Source: Macrostomum hystrix
Lineage: Eukaryota > Platyhelminthes > Macrostomidae
Assembly: GCA_950097015.1 (NCBI GenBank)
Contig: CATNEN010000001.1
Span: forward strand, 15,849,501 to 15,913,500
DNA length: 64,000 nucleotides
Direction of reading: 5' to 3'
The notes below the pieces were generated by a model that was not told the DNA's origin, searched no databases, and was given only the letters and a program-made list of their open reading frames with translations. Both the position numbers and the translations under genes were made by a program. This document shows, piece after piece, positions 46,120-56,502 of the stretch (positions within the stretch are counted from its first letter, which is position 1; each line of letters begins with the position of its first letter).

Positions 46120-48461
46120 TGATGTGGAGTGTGCTGCGGGAATCGAGTGGGAATGTGAGCCAGCATAATTTTTCAAATTTTTAAGTAACTAATAATTGCG
46201 ACCCACGTAGCAGCTGGTCACAAAACAAGATCATTAATCTTAGGGCCGGGTTTGAGGCGGCGGTGAATCAAGTAGCTGCCGAGTCCTCTCTCTCCGGAGT
46301 TGTCTAGACTCCCCGTAGGAATGACTGATCGCGGCCATAATGTTACTGTATGAACTAGTTTAGGTCATAATTCCCCTCCAAACCGCGATCAGATATAGGG
46401 GCTCACTCACGCGTTATGAGTGATCGTAAAATTCTTCATGTCCTCGCTTCTTTACCGTATTCGAGCCCAGCTCGACTTTTATGGCCTCCTTCCTTTAGAT
46501 ACATGTAAATATCACTGTAGGCAGGTCGGCGCCTGCGCTTCCATTGTCCCGGCGGAGTAACAATCGCTGGCTGACTGCCGACGGCTGTTCGCGCAGAACA
46601 TCTGTCGTTTCCCGCCGCCGGTTCATTGGGCAATTGGGGCGGCAGCCGCCGTCTCAATTCCTCGATGACAGGCTGGCGCGAATGTGGGTTGCTTTGATGG
46701 ATGTCGGGGTTGGCGTGCTGCAAGGCCTATTTAAGCAAGCGCGCGGCGCTGCTCCCTCTAGGACCCGACCTGGAACCCGAACCTCCTCTTTTCTCCCCCG
46801 GCTCCTCCCCTTCTCCCCCGCCGGACTTACTTTTGTCGGGCCGGACTCCCACCGGACCCAGGACTTACCCCCCAGACCCATTTAGGGCATAGACTCTAGA
46901 GCTCATAGCTCCACAGCTAACGCAGGCCAATTGCCTGTTCCCATCCCCTAAGCGCAAGCCACCTCTTAGGTGAGCTCTAAATTGAGCCTTCGAGCTCCAA
47001 GCGTGTTGGCCCCTTGCCGGCTCGCAGCACTTTTTCCTCCCCGGCTTTTACTATCTTACCCCATCCGCTTCCCCGAGATCGACGGGATTGCAGCACGCGG
47101 CCGAAGCATCCAGATAAGTAATCCGCGCAGCGGTTTGCAATTATTGCTCCTAAGGGGCTTTTCTATTAGTTAGGCGGCATTTAGTGGGAGGGGAGCTAGG
47201 AACTTTTTCGCCTAATAAACCTATCTAATCTAAGCATTTTTAACTTATTGGGCTTAGCTTTATAACCACTTAACTCCTTTTGTTATGTCTCCTTTTCACC
47301 TTTATTTTAACCTTAGACAGCCCTCTACCATGAGTGGCTAATCTATTAGGGGAATGGGCTCTGGCACAGCCGAGCTGAAAGCTGCGGCGGGAAGGCAATT
47401 GTAAGCGCGCATGAGAGTAATATGGAGCTAGGGATTTGTAAGTAAATGCGGAGGGTAGCATGTGCATTTTCCTTTCCAGGGGGGTTGGGGGAATCCTTGG
47501 CCGGTTTTCCTTCTCCCTCTTGGGTGGGTTCAAGGTACGTGTCGAGCTCCCTTTCCAATGGAGTTTTCCCGCTGTCCCCCTTTCGCACCTGCGGCCACGG
47601 GAACGAGAGTGATGTTCAATTAATCTCACGCTTGCATAATCACTCAGCCAGCGTTCAGCTTAACCTCTCCTGCCTCTGATTTCCTCAACTCACCCAGACT
47701 CGGATTGCTAGTTATCTTAATGTGTAGGCTGCAGTCTAATGTACCGAATGTGTCTAATGTCTCATGAGTAGGATTCTGGCTAGGGATTTCTCATTCAGGT
47801 TCTGAGTACCACCTTTCTAGACCACTGTAGCGCAAATTCAGGAATCCCCTGGTGAGGCGTGTCTCGATCCATTCTGGGGTCTTCACCCTAGTCTAAAACG
47901 GAAGTTACAGAAGGCTCTATTTTTTCGGCTTGTCCAAGATCTGCGTGACAAACTAGGAGCCGCGAGCTCCGGGGACCCAAGTTCCCAAATGTCTGCGGTG
48001 GCCACGTAGGCGCATTGGGTGGTGGCGCTACCCTAGATCATTTTCCGCTTTGCCGATAGCCTTTCCGCATTTCTAAGACAAGAGCCTAGGCCGAGTCGAC
48101 CACTGCTACCGAGTTTAGGGGTCAGTTACGAACATGCTACTGATGACAGTAGGCTGCATAGCCCTGTCCTATCCGTCTGCGGGTAGTCCGACATCTATTT
48201 AGACTTTTAGCCGGTTTCGAGCACTGCTTGGGGTAGGCACGGCAGTCATGCCTGTGGCCTATGGGTTGAGTGGGACTGGCCAGCCTGAGGCCGAGAGGAC
48301 CACTCCCTGCATCCACTGTCTCTCCCTTCATCTCTCCCTTCATCCCTCTTTCCGCGGCAACTCGCGAACCCTTGCGGTATGACTTCCGACTCTATCGCCA
48401 TCCCCACACTCCTTTCCTTCACGAGGACAGATCATCGGATTGCAAACCCGCAGCTAATTCA
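46120..48461 (+). repeat. 3' LTR (2,342 bp)
   Basis: Partner of 37524-39865, offset 8,596 bases, with the TATA-like tatttaag at 46728-46735. Appears identical to the 5' LTR, which implies a recent insertion. Confidence 0.95.
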
Positions 48462-49090
48462 GTAAACACATTTAGACTACTGGTAAAAACATTTAGAATA
48501 CTGGTTAACACATTTAGAATACTGGTAAACACATTTAGAATACTGGTAAACACATTTAGAATACTGGTAAACACATTTAAAATACTGGTAAACACATTTA
48601 GAATACTGGTAAACACTTTTAGAATACTGGTAAACACATTTAGAATACTGGTAAACACATTTAGAATACTGGTAAACACATTTAGAATACTAGTAAACAC
48701 ATTTAGAAAACTGGTAAACACTTTTAGAATACTGGTAAACACATTTAAAATACTGGTAAACACATTTAGAATACTGGTAAACACATGTAGAAAACTGTAG
48801 GACAATTAAAAAAAAAGTTGGACATTTAAAAAACTAAAAAGGTAAACACTTTTAGAATACTGGTAAACACTTTTAGAATACTGGTAAACACATTTAGAAT
48901 ACTGGTAAACACTTTTAGAATACTGGTAAACACTTTTAGAATACTGGTAAACACATTTAGAATACTGGTAAACACTTTTAGAATACTGGTGAACACTTTT
49001 AGAATACTGGTAAACACATGTAGAAAACTGGTAAACACTTTTAGAATACTGGTAAACACGTTTAGAATACTGGTTTAGAATACTGGTAAT
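48462..49090. repeat. ~21-bp minisatellite, right part
   Basis: Units ggtaaacacatttagaatact continue the array at 36487-37523. This side is more homogeneous than the left side. The first four bases, gtaa, are the second copy of the retroelement target duplication. Confidence 0.95.
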
Positions 49091-50447
49091 TTTGTCAAAG
49101 ATTTGATGATTTATATGTTGTAGTAAGAAAGGAGTAGATGTCTCAATATATCGTTGAATTGAAGTCTGCTATGCACATTTTACCTATTCAAATCAAACAC
49201 ACACACACACACACACACGGGTGAGAAAAGCTGTGATGTAATCTATTTATAAATTCGTACTGACTGTCTCGTCAGTGGGGTTGACATAGCTATGTACATT
49301 TGACACAGTGAAATTCTTATCAGTGTACTCACTATTAACAAAACTGGCCCTGATGCAATCATTAAAATTGGCAGTGGAATGCACGTTGACAAAACTGGCT
49401 CTGATGAAATGCATTAAAAATCCTATCTAAAACAATGAAGTTAAGCTTATTAAAAATACGTGTAAAATTCTGCCCATATTTGGCATATTTTGGTGAAGAA
49501 ATGGTGAAAATCGGTTGAGCCGTTCGGGAGAAAATCAATTACAAGCAACCAAGCAACCATTTCATTTTTAGTATATAAGACTAGCCATTGAGACCCGCTT
49601 CGCGGGTCGTTAATTAAGAAGACAATATTCCAATTCCAGATGAAATAGCAGATGAAGCAATAATTGCAGCTGTTAACAGCATGTTAGCAGATCCCTCGGA
49701 TCAATATCAAGCAGATCATCAAGGTCTATTTTCTGGATAGCCCGCCTTCATCAGTTCAGCTAAAATCCGGATGAATTCTGCGTTATAAACGAAATTCTAG
49801 GTTATAAGAAAATATATAGTGTATAGCATTTGTTGCTGGTGCTGACGTCTGATATTCCCCAATTGTATGTAAGCTTAGATTTACATTTTTTATGCAGATG
49901 GCTACTTTATTTTATTGTATGTGTTGATATACACTTTCGTGATTTTTTATGTTGGTTGTTTTCTAGGAACACTAATTTTTCATTCACGGTCATCTATTGA
50001 GTATTGGGCTGTATTATGGCCGATGGCAATTGACTTGGAAATTGTTTTTGACTTGGTCTAGCATTGGCAGAAGACTTGATATTTATTAATTTGCTGTCAA
50101 AAGTTGCTGGCAGTCAAATGTTGCTTGCAGTCAAATTGATGGCAGTCAAATTGTTAGCAGTCAAATTTACTGCAGTCAAATTGTGGAAGTCAAATTGTGG
50201 CAATCAAATGTTATAGACTCATCCCTAACTCCAATACTTGAACAGCAAAATCTAAAGTGCAATAGCCAAACAATGATTAGCAAGAATTGCTTATAAGGCC
50301 TCTTTATGGCTGACTGGCTAGTACAATTGCCAAGTCATAGCAATATTGTTCTTTCATTGGTAAAGCCTTTGCAAAATCATCAATAGTACCCAATTTGTTG
50401 CAATTTTGTTTGTTCTAGTTGTATTGTTGTAAGCATCCCGGTGTAAA
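49091..50447. other. Spacer with microsatellite and degenerate repeats
   Basis: An (AC)n run lies at about 49197-49218. At 49500-49600 the phrase gaaaatcggttgagccgttc with a following atataagactagcc resembles repeat ends common in invertebrate genomes; class unknown. At 50095-50215 the word gcagtcaaattgt repeats about every 17 bases. No gene supported. Confidence 0.55.
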
Positions 50448-50745
50448 AAACATCGTCCGGCGGACGATGATTTTTTGGGTCCGCCGGACTCTGCTTTTCG
50501 GTCTATTGTACGCATAAATATAGTCGAAAAGACGTCCGCTTTCGGCCGACGGACGACTAATTTCGGACCAGTGTAAAATGTTGTGAATACTACTATTAGT
50601 AGTGTAGCTCTGAATAAAAATTGTATTCATTATTGTCTCGTATTATTTTAAATAACTAATTAATCACAAAAAAAGATTTTGATTTTCTTATTAAAAAGAA
50701 ATGTTATCGCACGTTTTTATTTTAAGTTGCAAATAAATTACTCAT
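50448..50745 (+). repeat. Dispersed repeat with CCGGCGGAC palindromes, copy 2
   Basis: Fuller copy of the repeat at 24305-24575. It opens with a perfect palindrome, catcgtccg-g-cggacgatg, followed by ggtccgccggac and gtccgctttcggccgacggac-like imperfect palindromes. A 45-base piece of the same repeat (gttgtgaatactactattag) recurs at about 52357 inside the accessory gene. Confidence 0.85.
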
Positions 50746-51289
50746 AGCATAAATTCATAAAAAATTATATTTGCAAGTTATAAAAGAAGAACAATTTGGA
50801 ATAGAAATAAGCAAGACAGAACTTGCTACAAAATTAGGATTATAGAAAAACTACAGGCAAAAATAAAGAAGGCAAAGTATAAAATACAGATAAAGTATTA
50901 ATAATAATTAAATACAACGCAAACAGACAGCATAGACACTGGGTCAAAATATTAAAAATTTAAATACATAGCAAGGAATATCATTGTGTACTATACTTAA
51001 CGTAAATAACTTTGCGCGTTTCTAAAGCATGTAGGAAAATAATCGAAAGGAAGACGAATAAGTTTTATACGTCACGAACACTACAATTTTTATCTGTATA
51101 AATCAAGACACAAATACAATTTGGAGTATAAATTGTGCCACTTATGTCCCATTTTAGCTACTCACTAGCAAGTCGTTAGTAGTAGCATACTAATTATAGT
51201 TTCGAAAATAAACAAATGGTGGGACTTATGACAATTATGACAGATTTATAAATTTATAATTTTATTATTAATATTAATAATAAATCAAT
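50746..51289. other. Spacer 3' of accessory gene copy 2
   Basis: Very AT-rich. It would hold the 3' UTR of the minus-strand accessory gene and perhaps the left end of the transposon. No terminal repeat could be defined. Confidence 0.45.
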
Positions 51290-54200
51290 TTATAAATCTT
51301 CTGAGCTGCTGCTCGCAACTCGAGGGCGCTTTCGAGCCGCCGTAGCTCCAGATGCCGCAGCTCCGACCGCCGCATCTCCAGATGCTGCAGCTCCGGCCTC
51401 CGCAGCTAAGGCCGCTGAAGCTCCGGCCTTCGCAGATCCGACCGCCGCACCTCCAGATGCCGCCGCCGCGTTGCGCTGCCCGGCACTGATTCGCCGCTCC
51501 TTTGCCGCCTGCCTCTCGGAGGCGTGTTTTAGGAGGTTTTTTAATTCCCTCTCCACGTCGGACTCCGATGGTCGACTTTGCTGGTGGTAAAGCACGGCGA
51601 CAGCGTCTGAAAGTGTTCAGAGTCTCAATGACGAAATGCTCCTGATATGATTGCCTAATTTGCCCATAACAATTTCATGTTGCCTTACAATAATAATACT
51701 AATAATAGTGACACTAGACCCAAGGGCCAGTGCAGGTGTTGGTGTATCAAGCACACTAGCAGGTGGGGACTGCATTCCCCGGCTTTCTCGGACACCTGTT
51801 GACAGCCGCGTGTCAGCAGTGGAATTTATTTTTTCCAAACAAATCGGCAGCATTCGAACCCCACTGAATTGCCACACAAAACTGCTTTATTACACGCCAG
51901 TCGGAATTATTATTAACCGACGAAATGTCGGCGCTCATTTGCAGCTGAGTAGACTGTGTGCACATCAGGGCAAAGCAGCTTGCCAACGGCTGCACGAATA
52001 GTTCTAGACTAGGTCGGGAATTTGCATGAATATGATGAATATCTTACCTAAGAAAATACTGCTGAAATTGCGGAATCCCAGCTGGTCGTCCGACAACTCC
52101 ACGCCTGGTTCGGCCTCGCGCAGTCTCGCCGACATGTGTCGTCCTGACCAATTGACAACACACTGCATGTTGCTAGCAAGGCACTTGTTCAGCATGCGCT
52201 TGCATGTGTCGTGGACTGTGCTTCCCCGACAGCTACGGAGGCATTCGGCCTGTTTGAGGTTGATTTAGTATATTTTTAGTTTTTAGTGTACTGTTAGTAC
52301 ACAAAATTTATGTGTACAGTGGTCTAATTTTTTTTAAATGGCTTAACTTGTAAAAAGTTGTGAATACTACTATTAGTATTGTAGCAGTGAATTAAAAATC
52401 GTTCAAGACAAAAATATAATACTCACCAAACGCCCTTGTTGCACTCTGGAATTCCGGAAATTCACGTAGTCACTCCAACTCGAAATCGGAGTGAAATCCG
52501 GTTGCCCAGCGTTGTTAGACCGCTGACCGAGCTGCTGCAAACCGAGCTGCTGCACACCGAGCAGCCGCTGCTGCAACTGCTGCATAAATTCAGTCAGTCT
52601 CGCCGACATAGCATCAACTGACGAATTCATGTCTCTCCGGAGAGCTTCGACAGCGGCATGTGTCTCATAGCATCTCCTAGCAGTCAGGGTCGCCAAATAA
52701 ATGGCCGTCTTCTGGGATGCAGGGTCCAGGCCGCTTGTTCGCAGCCGATTCTCAATTCCGGCCATAGAGGAGCCTGGTTGGCCCAGGAATCTGCCATAGT
52801 CTTTTCACAATGTTAAGTGAAGGGACGGGTTGATAAGTACGAGATAAGTTTGTAACTAAGCAAGTCTCTTTGCGAATTACAAATCAATAAGATTGTGAAT
52901 GGATCAGTGAGTCTGAATGATTGAATAGTGAGTCTACAAATGAGTTAATGCAGAAATATTATTTTAGAACCTTACCATCAGCCACTTCCTGATGGAATGA
53001 GATGCTCGGTGAACGCTGAATGTCTGATGGCCCCGAGCATTTTGGCACAGTAGTGGCGTCATCATCTGTGAATGTAAGCAGAGTGGTGGGGAAATAAATT
53101 AGACTCTGAATCACAGTTTGTAAATCTGCTAGTAATTGATTGAGTAAGTCTGAATGAATGAACCTGTGAGTGAGTCTGTCAATGAATTGAACAGTGAGTT
53201 TGTGAATGAATTGAACAGTAAGTCTATAAATTAATGAACCAGTGAGTCTGCGAAATTCTATGAATCCGTGAGTTTTTGAATACGTGTTTGTATGGAACCA
53301 ATTTAGTCAAAGTATTATAGACTCTTACCATTAACAATAACAATCGGAGATTCCATTGCGCCGGTTGAATGCAGGTGGTTCTCCTGGTCCTCCAGCAGTC
53401 TTTGAGGTGAGGATGTGGACGTGGATGGGATCAGTGTCGCGGTGCTGCTAAATCTTAGCAGCTGCGGTCGATCAGGCAGAGGAGCTGCTTTGGAGCCCAC
53501 ATTCCTCCGATTTATGGCCTCGGAAGCTTCCCTCTCGCTCTCCGAGGTAGTAATGTTCTGTTTTAATTTTAGAAGGAAATGTGGTGATATGCAGTGTAAT
53601 GAATTGTGTTAGAAGTCAAAACGAACTCCAATTTTAAGTGTCTCGGCTCTCGCTGGGGGCAGACAGAAAAGGAGGAACAGAAGATCAGTGTGTGGAGCCC
53701 AACCAGTCAGGCTCAACATTATATTCGAGGGCTCTGGGCCCAAGACAAAGCAGGCTACAACAAGCGCAGGGGAAGGCATGTGAACGCACAACGGAAAACT
53801 CGGTGCGCAGTGCCCATTAGAAAGCGTACAGCGCCCATGAGTCAGTCAGTGGCCCTACAAACTGAGTACAATTGCAAGCAGACAGTACAGTGTTAGTTTT
53901 GTGCGGTCAAAGTTCCGGGGTAGCTATTCTGCTTATTGACAAACTCAATTTGTGTGGATTAAGTCTGTTAGTGAATGAACCAGTGAGTCAGTAAAAGAAT
54001 AACTGAGAGTGTGTGTAAATGAATTAATCAGTGAGTCTGTGAGCAAATGAATGAGTGCGTCTTTGATCTGTGAATGGTTTAAGCAGTGAGTCTACTTGGA
54101 TAACTAATAAAAATGTCTGCTGTTTATTAATAGACAATCTGTTATAGTACAATTTGTAGTGTCCTACCTGAATGGCTCCTAATCGGTTTCGGTGGCGCCC

Positions 54201-54512
54201 GGCATTCACCCGACAAACGGCCTTCAGCAGCGAGTCCACACTTTTCTTCTTGATGGTGCGCATTCTCCGCAGGTGAAGGACGGTTGGCGTGCTGTCCACT
54301 TCTGGGTCAGTGACCACCTGGAGGAGAACGGCGTCATACCATTCGCCACTGTACTCTGCCCTCACCCCAATTCTCGTTGCTGAGTACAGTTCCGAAGGCT
54401 CCATGCTGGCCCAGTCAAAATCCTGGTATTCACCAAGCATAATCTCTGTCTCATCTACTTCTAAAATTTCACCATCATTAGAGAAAAATACTATATAGCG
54501 ATTGGACTGCAT
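51290..54512 (-). CDS. Accessory gene of divergent DNA transposon, copy 2 (six exons, intact, 518 aa)
   Basis: Minus-strand exons 54512-54168, 53557-53329, 53065-52976, 52800-52427, 52249-52048 and 51606-51290 sum to 1,557 bases with phases 0,1,1,0,1. All donors are GTAAG/GTGAGT/GTAGG type; exon 4 uses the acceptor AAAAG at 52801 because the nearer GCAG breaks frame. Matches to copy 1: N-terminal IVFF-ND-G start, YVNF at the end of exon 4 (copy 1 YANF), CVVNWSGRHM and LSDDQLGF in exon 5 (copy 1 KVVNFNGRDM and LSDDLLGF), and NLLKHASER in exon 6 (copy 1 MLKHAADR). The C-terminus is an alanine/glycine-rich repeat followed by RKRP, possibly a nuclear signal. Family unknown; a DUF4806-like C-terminal domain is my best guess. 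Probably a DNA-binding partner of the transposase, by analogy with TnpA of plant CACTA elements. Confidence 0.85.
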
Positions 54513-54575
54513 TTTAAGCTTTTATAATAGCTTCAATATAAGAATTTGAGAGACTAAGTAGCTAGAAGTTTTCTA

Positions 54576-54905
54576 GAGACTATAAAATTGCTCAACAAAG
54601 ATTGATAAACTATTCATATACGAGCTACGTACGTGCAGATATGCTCCGTTGGGACCCAGCCTTCTCAAAGCTTTACTGGACAAGAGCCAATGCAAGAGCG
54701 CGTAATCCGACAGAGCCAATCCGGTTAGAGCGAGCCGAGCCAATAGCGAACAGCTCGAGCGAATGACTCGACAAAGGCAAGCTAGCTTTGTAGTAATTGA
54801 ATTTATTGTAATTTACTTACCTTAAGTATCTGTAATTTCCCGGGTATATTTACTGTAGTTTGCGTTTTAATATCGTTGATCACCATCTACTAGCGTTGAT
54901 GGTGA
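54576..54905. promoter_or_regulatory. Duplicated promoter region, copy A (upstream of the accessory gene)
   Basis: Matches 56107-56495 in order: actataaaattgctcaacaa, cttctcaaagctttactgga, gacagagccaatcc, gagccgagcc, ctcgacaaaggcaag, attgtaatttac, tttcccggg and ccatct. In single-copy form this segment would lie between divergent genes; here each duplicate has a minus-strand gene on its left. Similarity ends abruptly near 54905. Confidence 0.8.
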
Positions 54906-55601
54906 TTCTATTTTTCCGTTGCGATGCAATTATTACAATATGCATGATAGTCTAGCTTATCTAGCAATCGTTGCAATGATATCATTACAATCTGCCGGTC
55001 AGAACTCAGAACTCATGATTACTAGACTTGCTAGACACGCCTACTATGCATATGCTGAGCCTACAGCAGCTAACAACAGAATTAATTTCTTTCATGTGTT
55101 TTTTTAACTAAATGGCTAAATAATTAGGAATGCGTTATCAACAATGTATGCTGTCTTGTAACCGTCTCTCATATACACGGTTTGTACGACTATGATTAAG
55201 AACTATGATTCCGATTCAGACTGTCCTGATTCAGACTGTAATTGTCCTGATGTCCTTTGATTTCTCAATAAGGTTTCACATACATACTAATACTATGTAT
55301 TGTATATATACAAAACTATTCCTTATTGTCAAGTCAACAACTATACGGAAATCCAACCAACCAGTGCCAGTGGCACACAAAAAATTGAAGACGGCGATGA
55401 AAAATTATGGCTTGTGTATTTTTTGTGTAAATGTGTATTTTTTAAACATTTATTTATTTAAAAATGTGCGCGTGCGTATTTGTGCATAAATATTGAACAC
55501 AACATTAATACAGTTATTTATAAATTATTATTGTCAATTATCGCCACTTAAATTGGTCAGCCGGTCCCGGTCAGCCGGCCGATCTGCTGCCCAGCAGCGA
55601 T
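54906..55601. other. Spacer between duplicated promoter and small gene
   Basis: Contains a short dispersed repeat (gattccgattcagactgt with a following cacatac block, 55208-55280) that recurs in transposase intron 2 at 57910-57980. No gene supported. Confidence 0.5.
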
Positions 55602-56048
55602 TCACAGGACGCCCGGCTGCGATATAAAAGATGGGTTTCAGTTTCATTTAGCTTATTAGCTCGGTTATCAGATCAGATGCGTTAATAAATATTCTAATAA
55701 TAATAATATTCAAAAGCGACTACTCACATATGGGTCAAGGCCCGCCGCTATGCGGCGAGCTCTGGCCATCCGAATCATGGCCAGCTTCATAAGACGCGTC
55801 GCTTCATTCAGCGCGTCCTGTGCCCGGCGCCGTGCGGGCGTCCAGGCCACTGTCGCCGCCATCTCTTCCGCAGCGACGAGGCATGACTGGATGGCCTCAT
55901 CCAGTTTGGTGGTGGCATTGGCCAGAATGTTCGCCCGGAACTGTGCCGGGAACAAATGAAAGTTGAACTCATTGACATCAGCATCCAGGCCATGGACATG
56001 GCATTGGCTGCTGTTGATGTTGTTGCTGTCGCTGCTGTTGCTATTCAT
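55602..56048 (-). CDS. Small gene between the duplicated promoters (about 111 aa, tentative)
   Basis: A minus-strand frame from the ATG at 56048 runs 107 codons to a perfect GTGAGT donor (exon 56048-55728). The next acceptor, ATCGCAG at 55617, would add only four codons before a stop (exon 55616-55602). The product starts with a Ser/Asn-rich stretch and continues as a predicted alanine-rich helix (ILANATTKLDEAIQSCLVAAEE, ARRRAQDALNEATRLMKLAM). No family recognised, and no counterpart in transposon copy 1. The start lies next to the second promoter copy. Exon 2 is weakly supported. Confidence 0.5.
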
Positions 56049-56106
56049 TTTTTTGTTGAAGGAAGTTAGTTGAGGGAATTTTAGTGATCTGGTGGGAGAA
56101 GTTGCA

Positions 56107-56495
56107 ACTATAAAATTGCTCAACAACGATTGATCATCTATTTATATATGAGCCATACGTGCAGATATGCCACAGGTGGGTCCCCGCCTTCTCAAAGCTT
56201 TATTGGACACAAGCCAATGAAAACTTGCCCGCGCCGCGCGGAATCCGACAGAGCCAATCCGAGCCAAGAGCGAGCCGAGCCGGCTCGAGCCGAGCGAGCC
56301 GAGCCGAGCCGAGCCGAGCTGAGAGCCAACTCGACTCGAGTCTCGACAAAGGCAAGTAAACTAGCAATTTTAGTAAACTAATGAATTGTAATTTACAGAC
56401 CTCTAGGCTCTAGTAATATTATTTTCCCGGGTTAATTTACAGCAATTTTCTTTTCAATATATCCCATCTATTAGCCTTTGATAGCCATCACTTAC
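56107..56495. promoter_or_regulatory. Duplicated promoter region, copy B (upstream of the transposase)
   Basis: Partner of 54576-54905. It includes a run of gagcc/gagccgagcc pentamers (56250-56330), longer than in copy A. It ends a few bases before the transposase ATG at 56503, so it probably drives the transposase to the right and the small gene to the left. Confidence 0.75.
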
Positions 56496-56502
56496 TCACA
56501 AA

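Larger units (their letters stand above)
37524..48461 (+). mobile_element. LTR retroelement, gag-pro only, 10,938 bp, young
   Basis: Two 2,342-bp direct repeats (37524-39865, 46120-48461) start TG and end CA, with a 4-bp target duplication GTAA (37520-37523 and 48462-48465). A primer-binding site candidate follows the left LTR and a purine tract precedes the right one. Internal genes: gag, an aspartic protease in the -1 frame, an unknown ORF3, and an antisense three-exon gene. I see no reverse transcriptase, RNase H or integrase motif between 42733 and 46119, so mobilisation must depend on another element. Gag and protease suggest a Gypsy-type relationship. Confidence 0.92.

Noticed and set aside
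53606-53896. Plus-strand frames within accessory gene copy 2 intron 1
   Set aside because: They are antisense to an intron, overlap each other in different frames and show no domain.
55205-55489. 94-codon plus-strand frame
   Set aside because: It overlaps a dispersed repeat also present at 57910 and has no recognisable feature.
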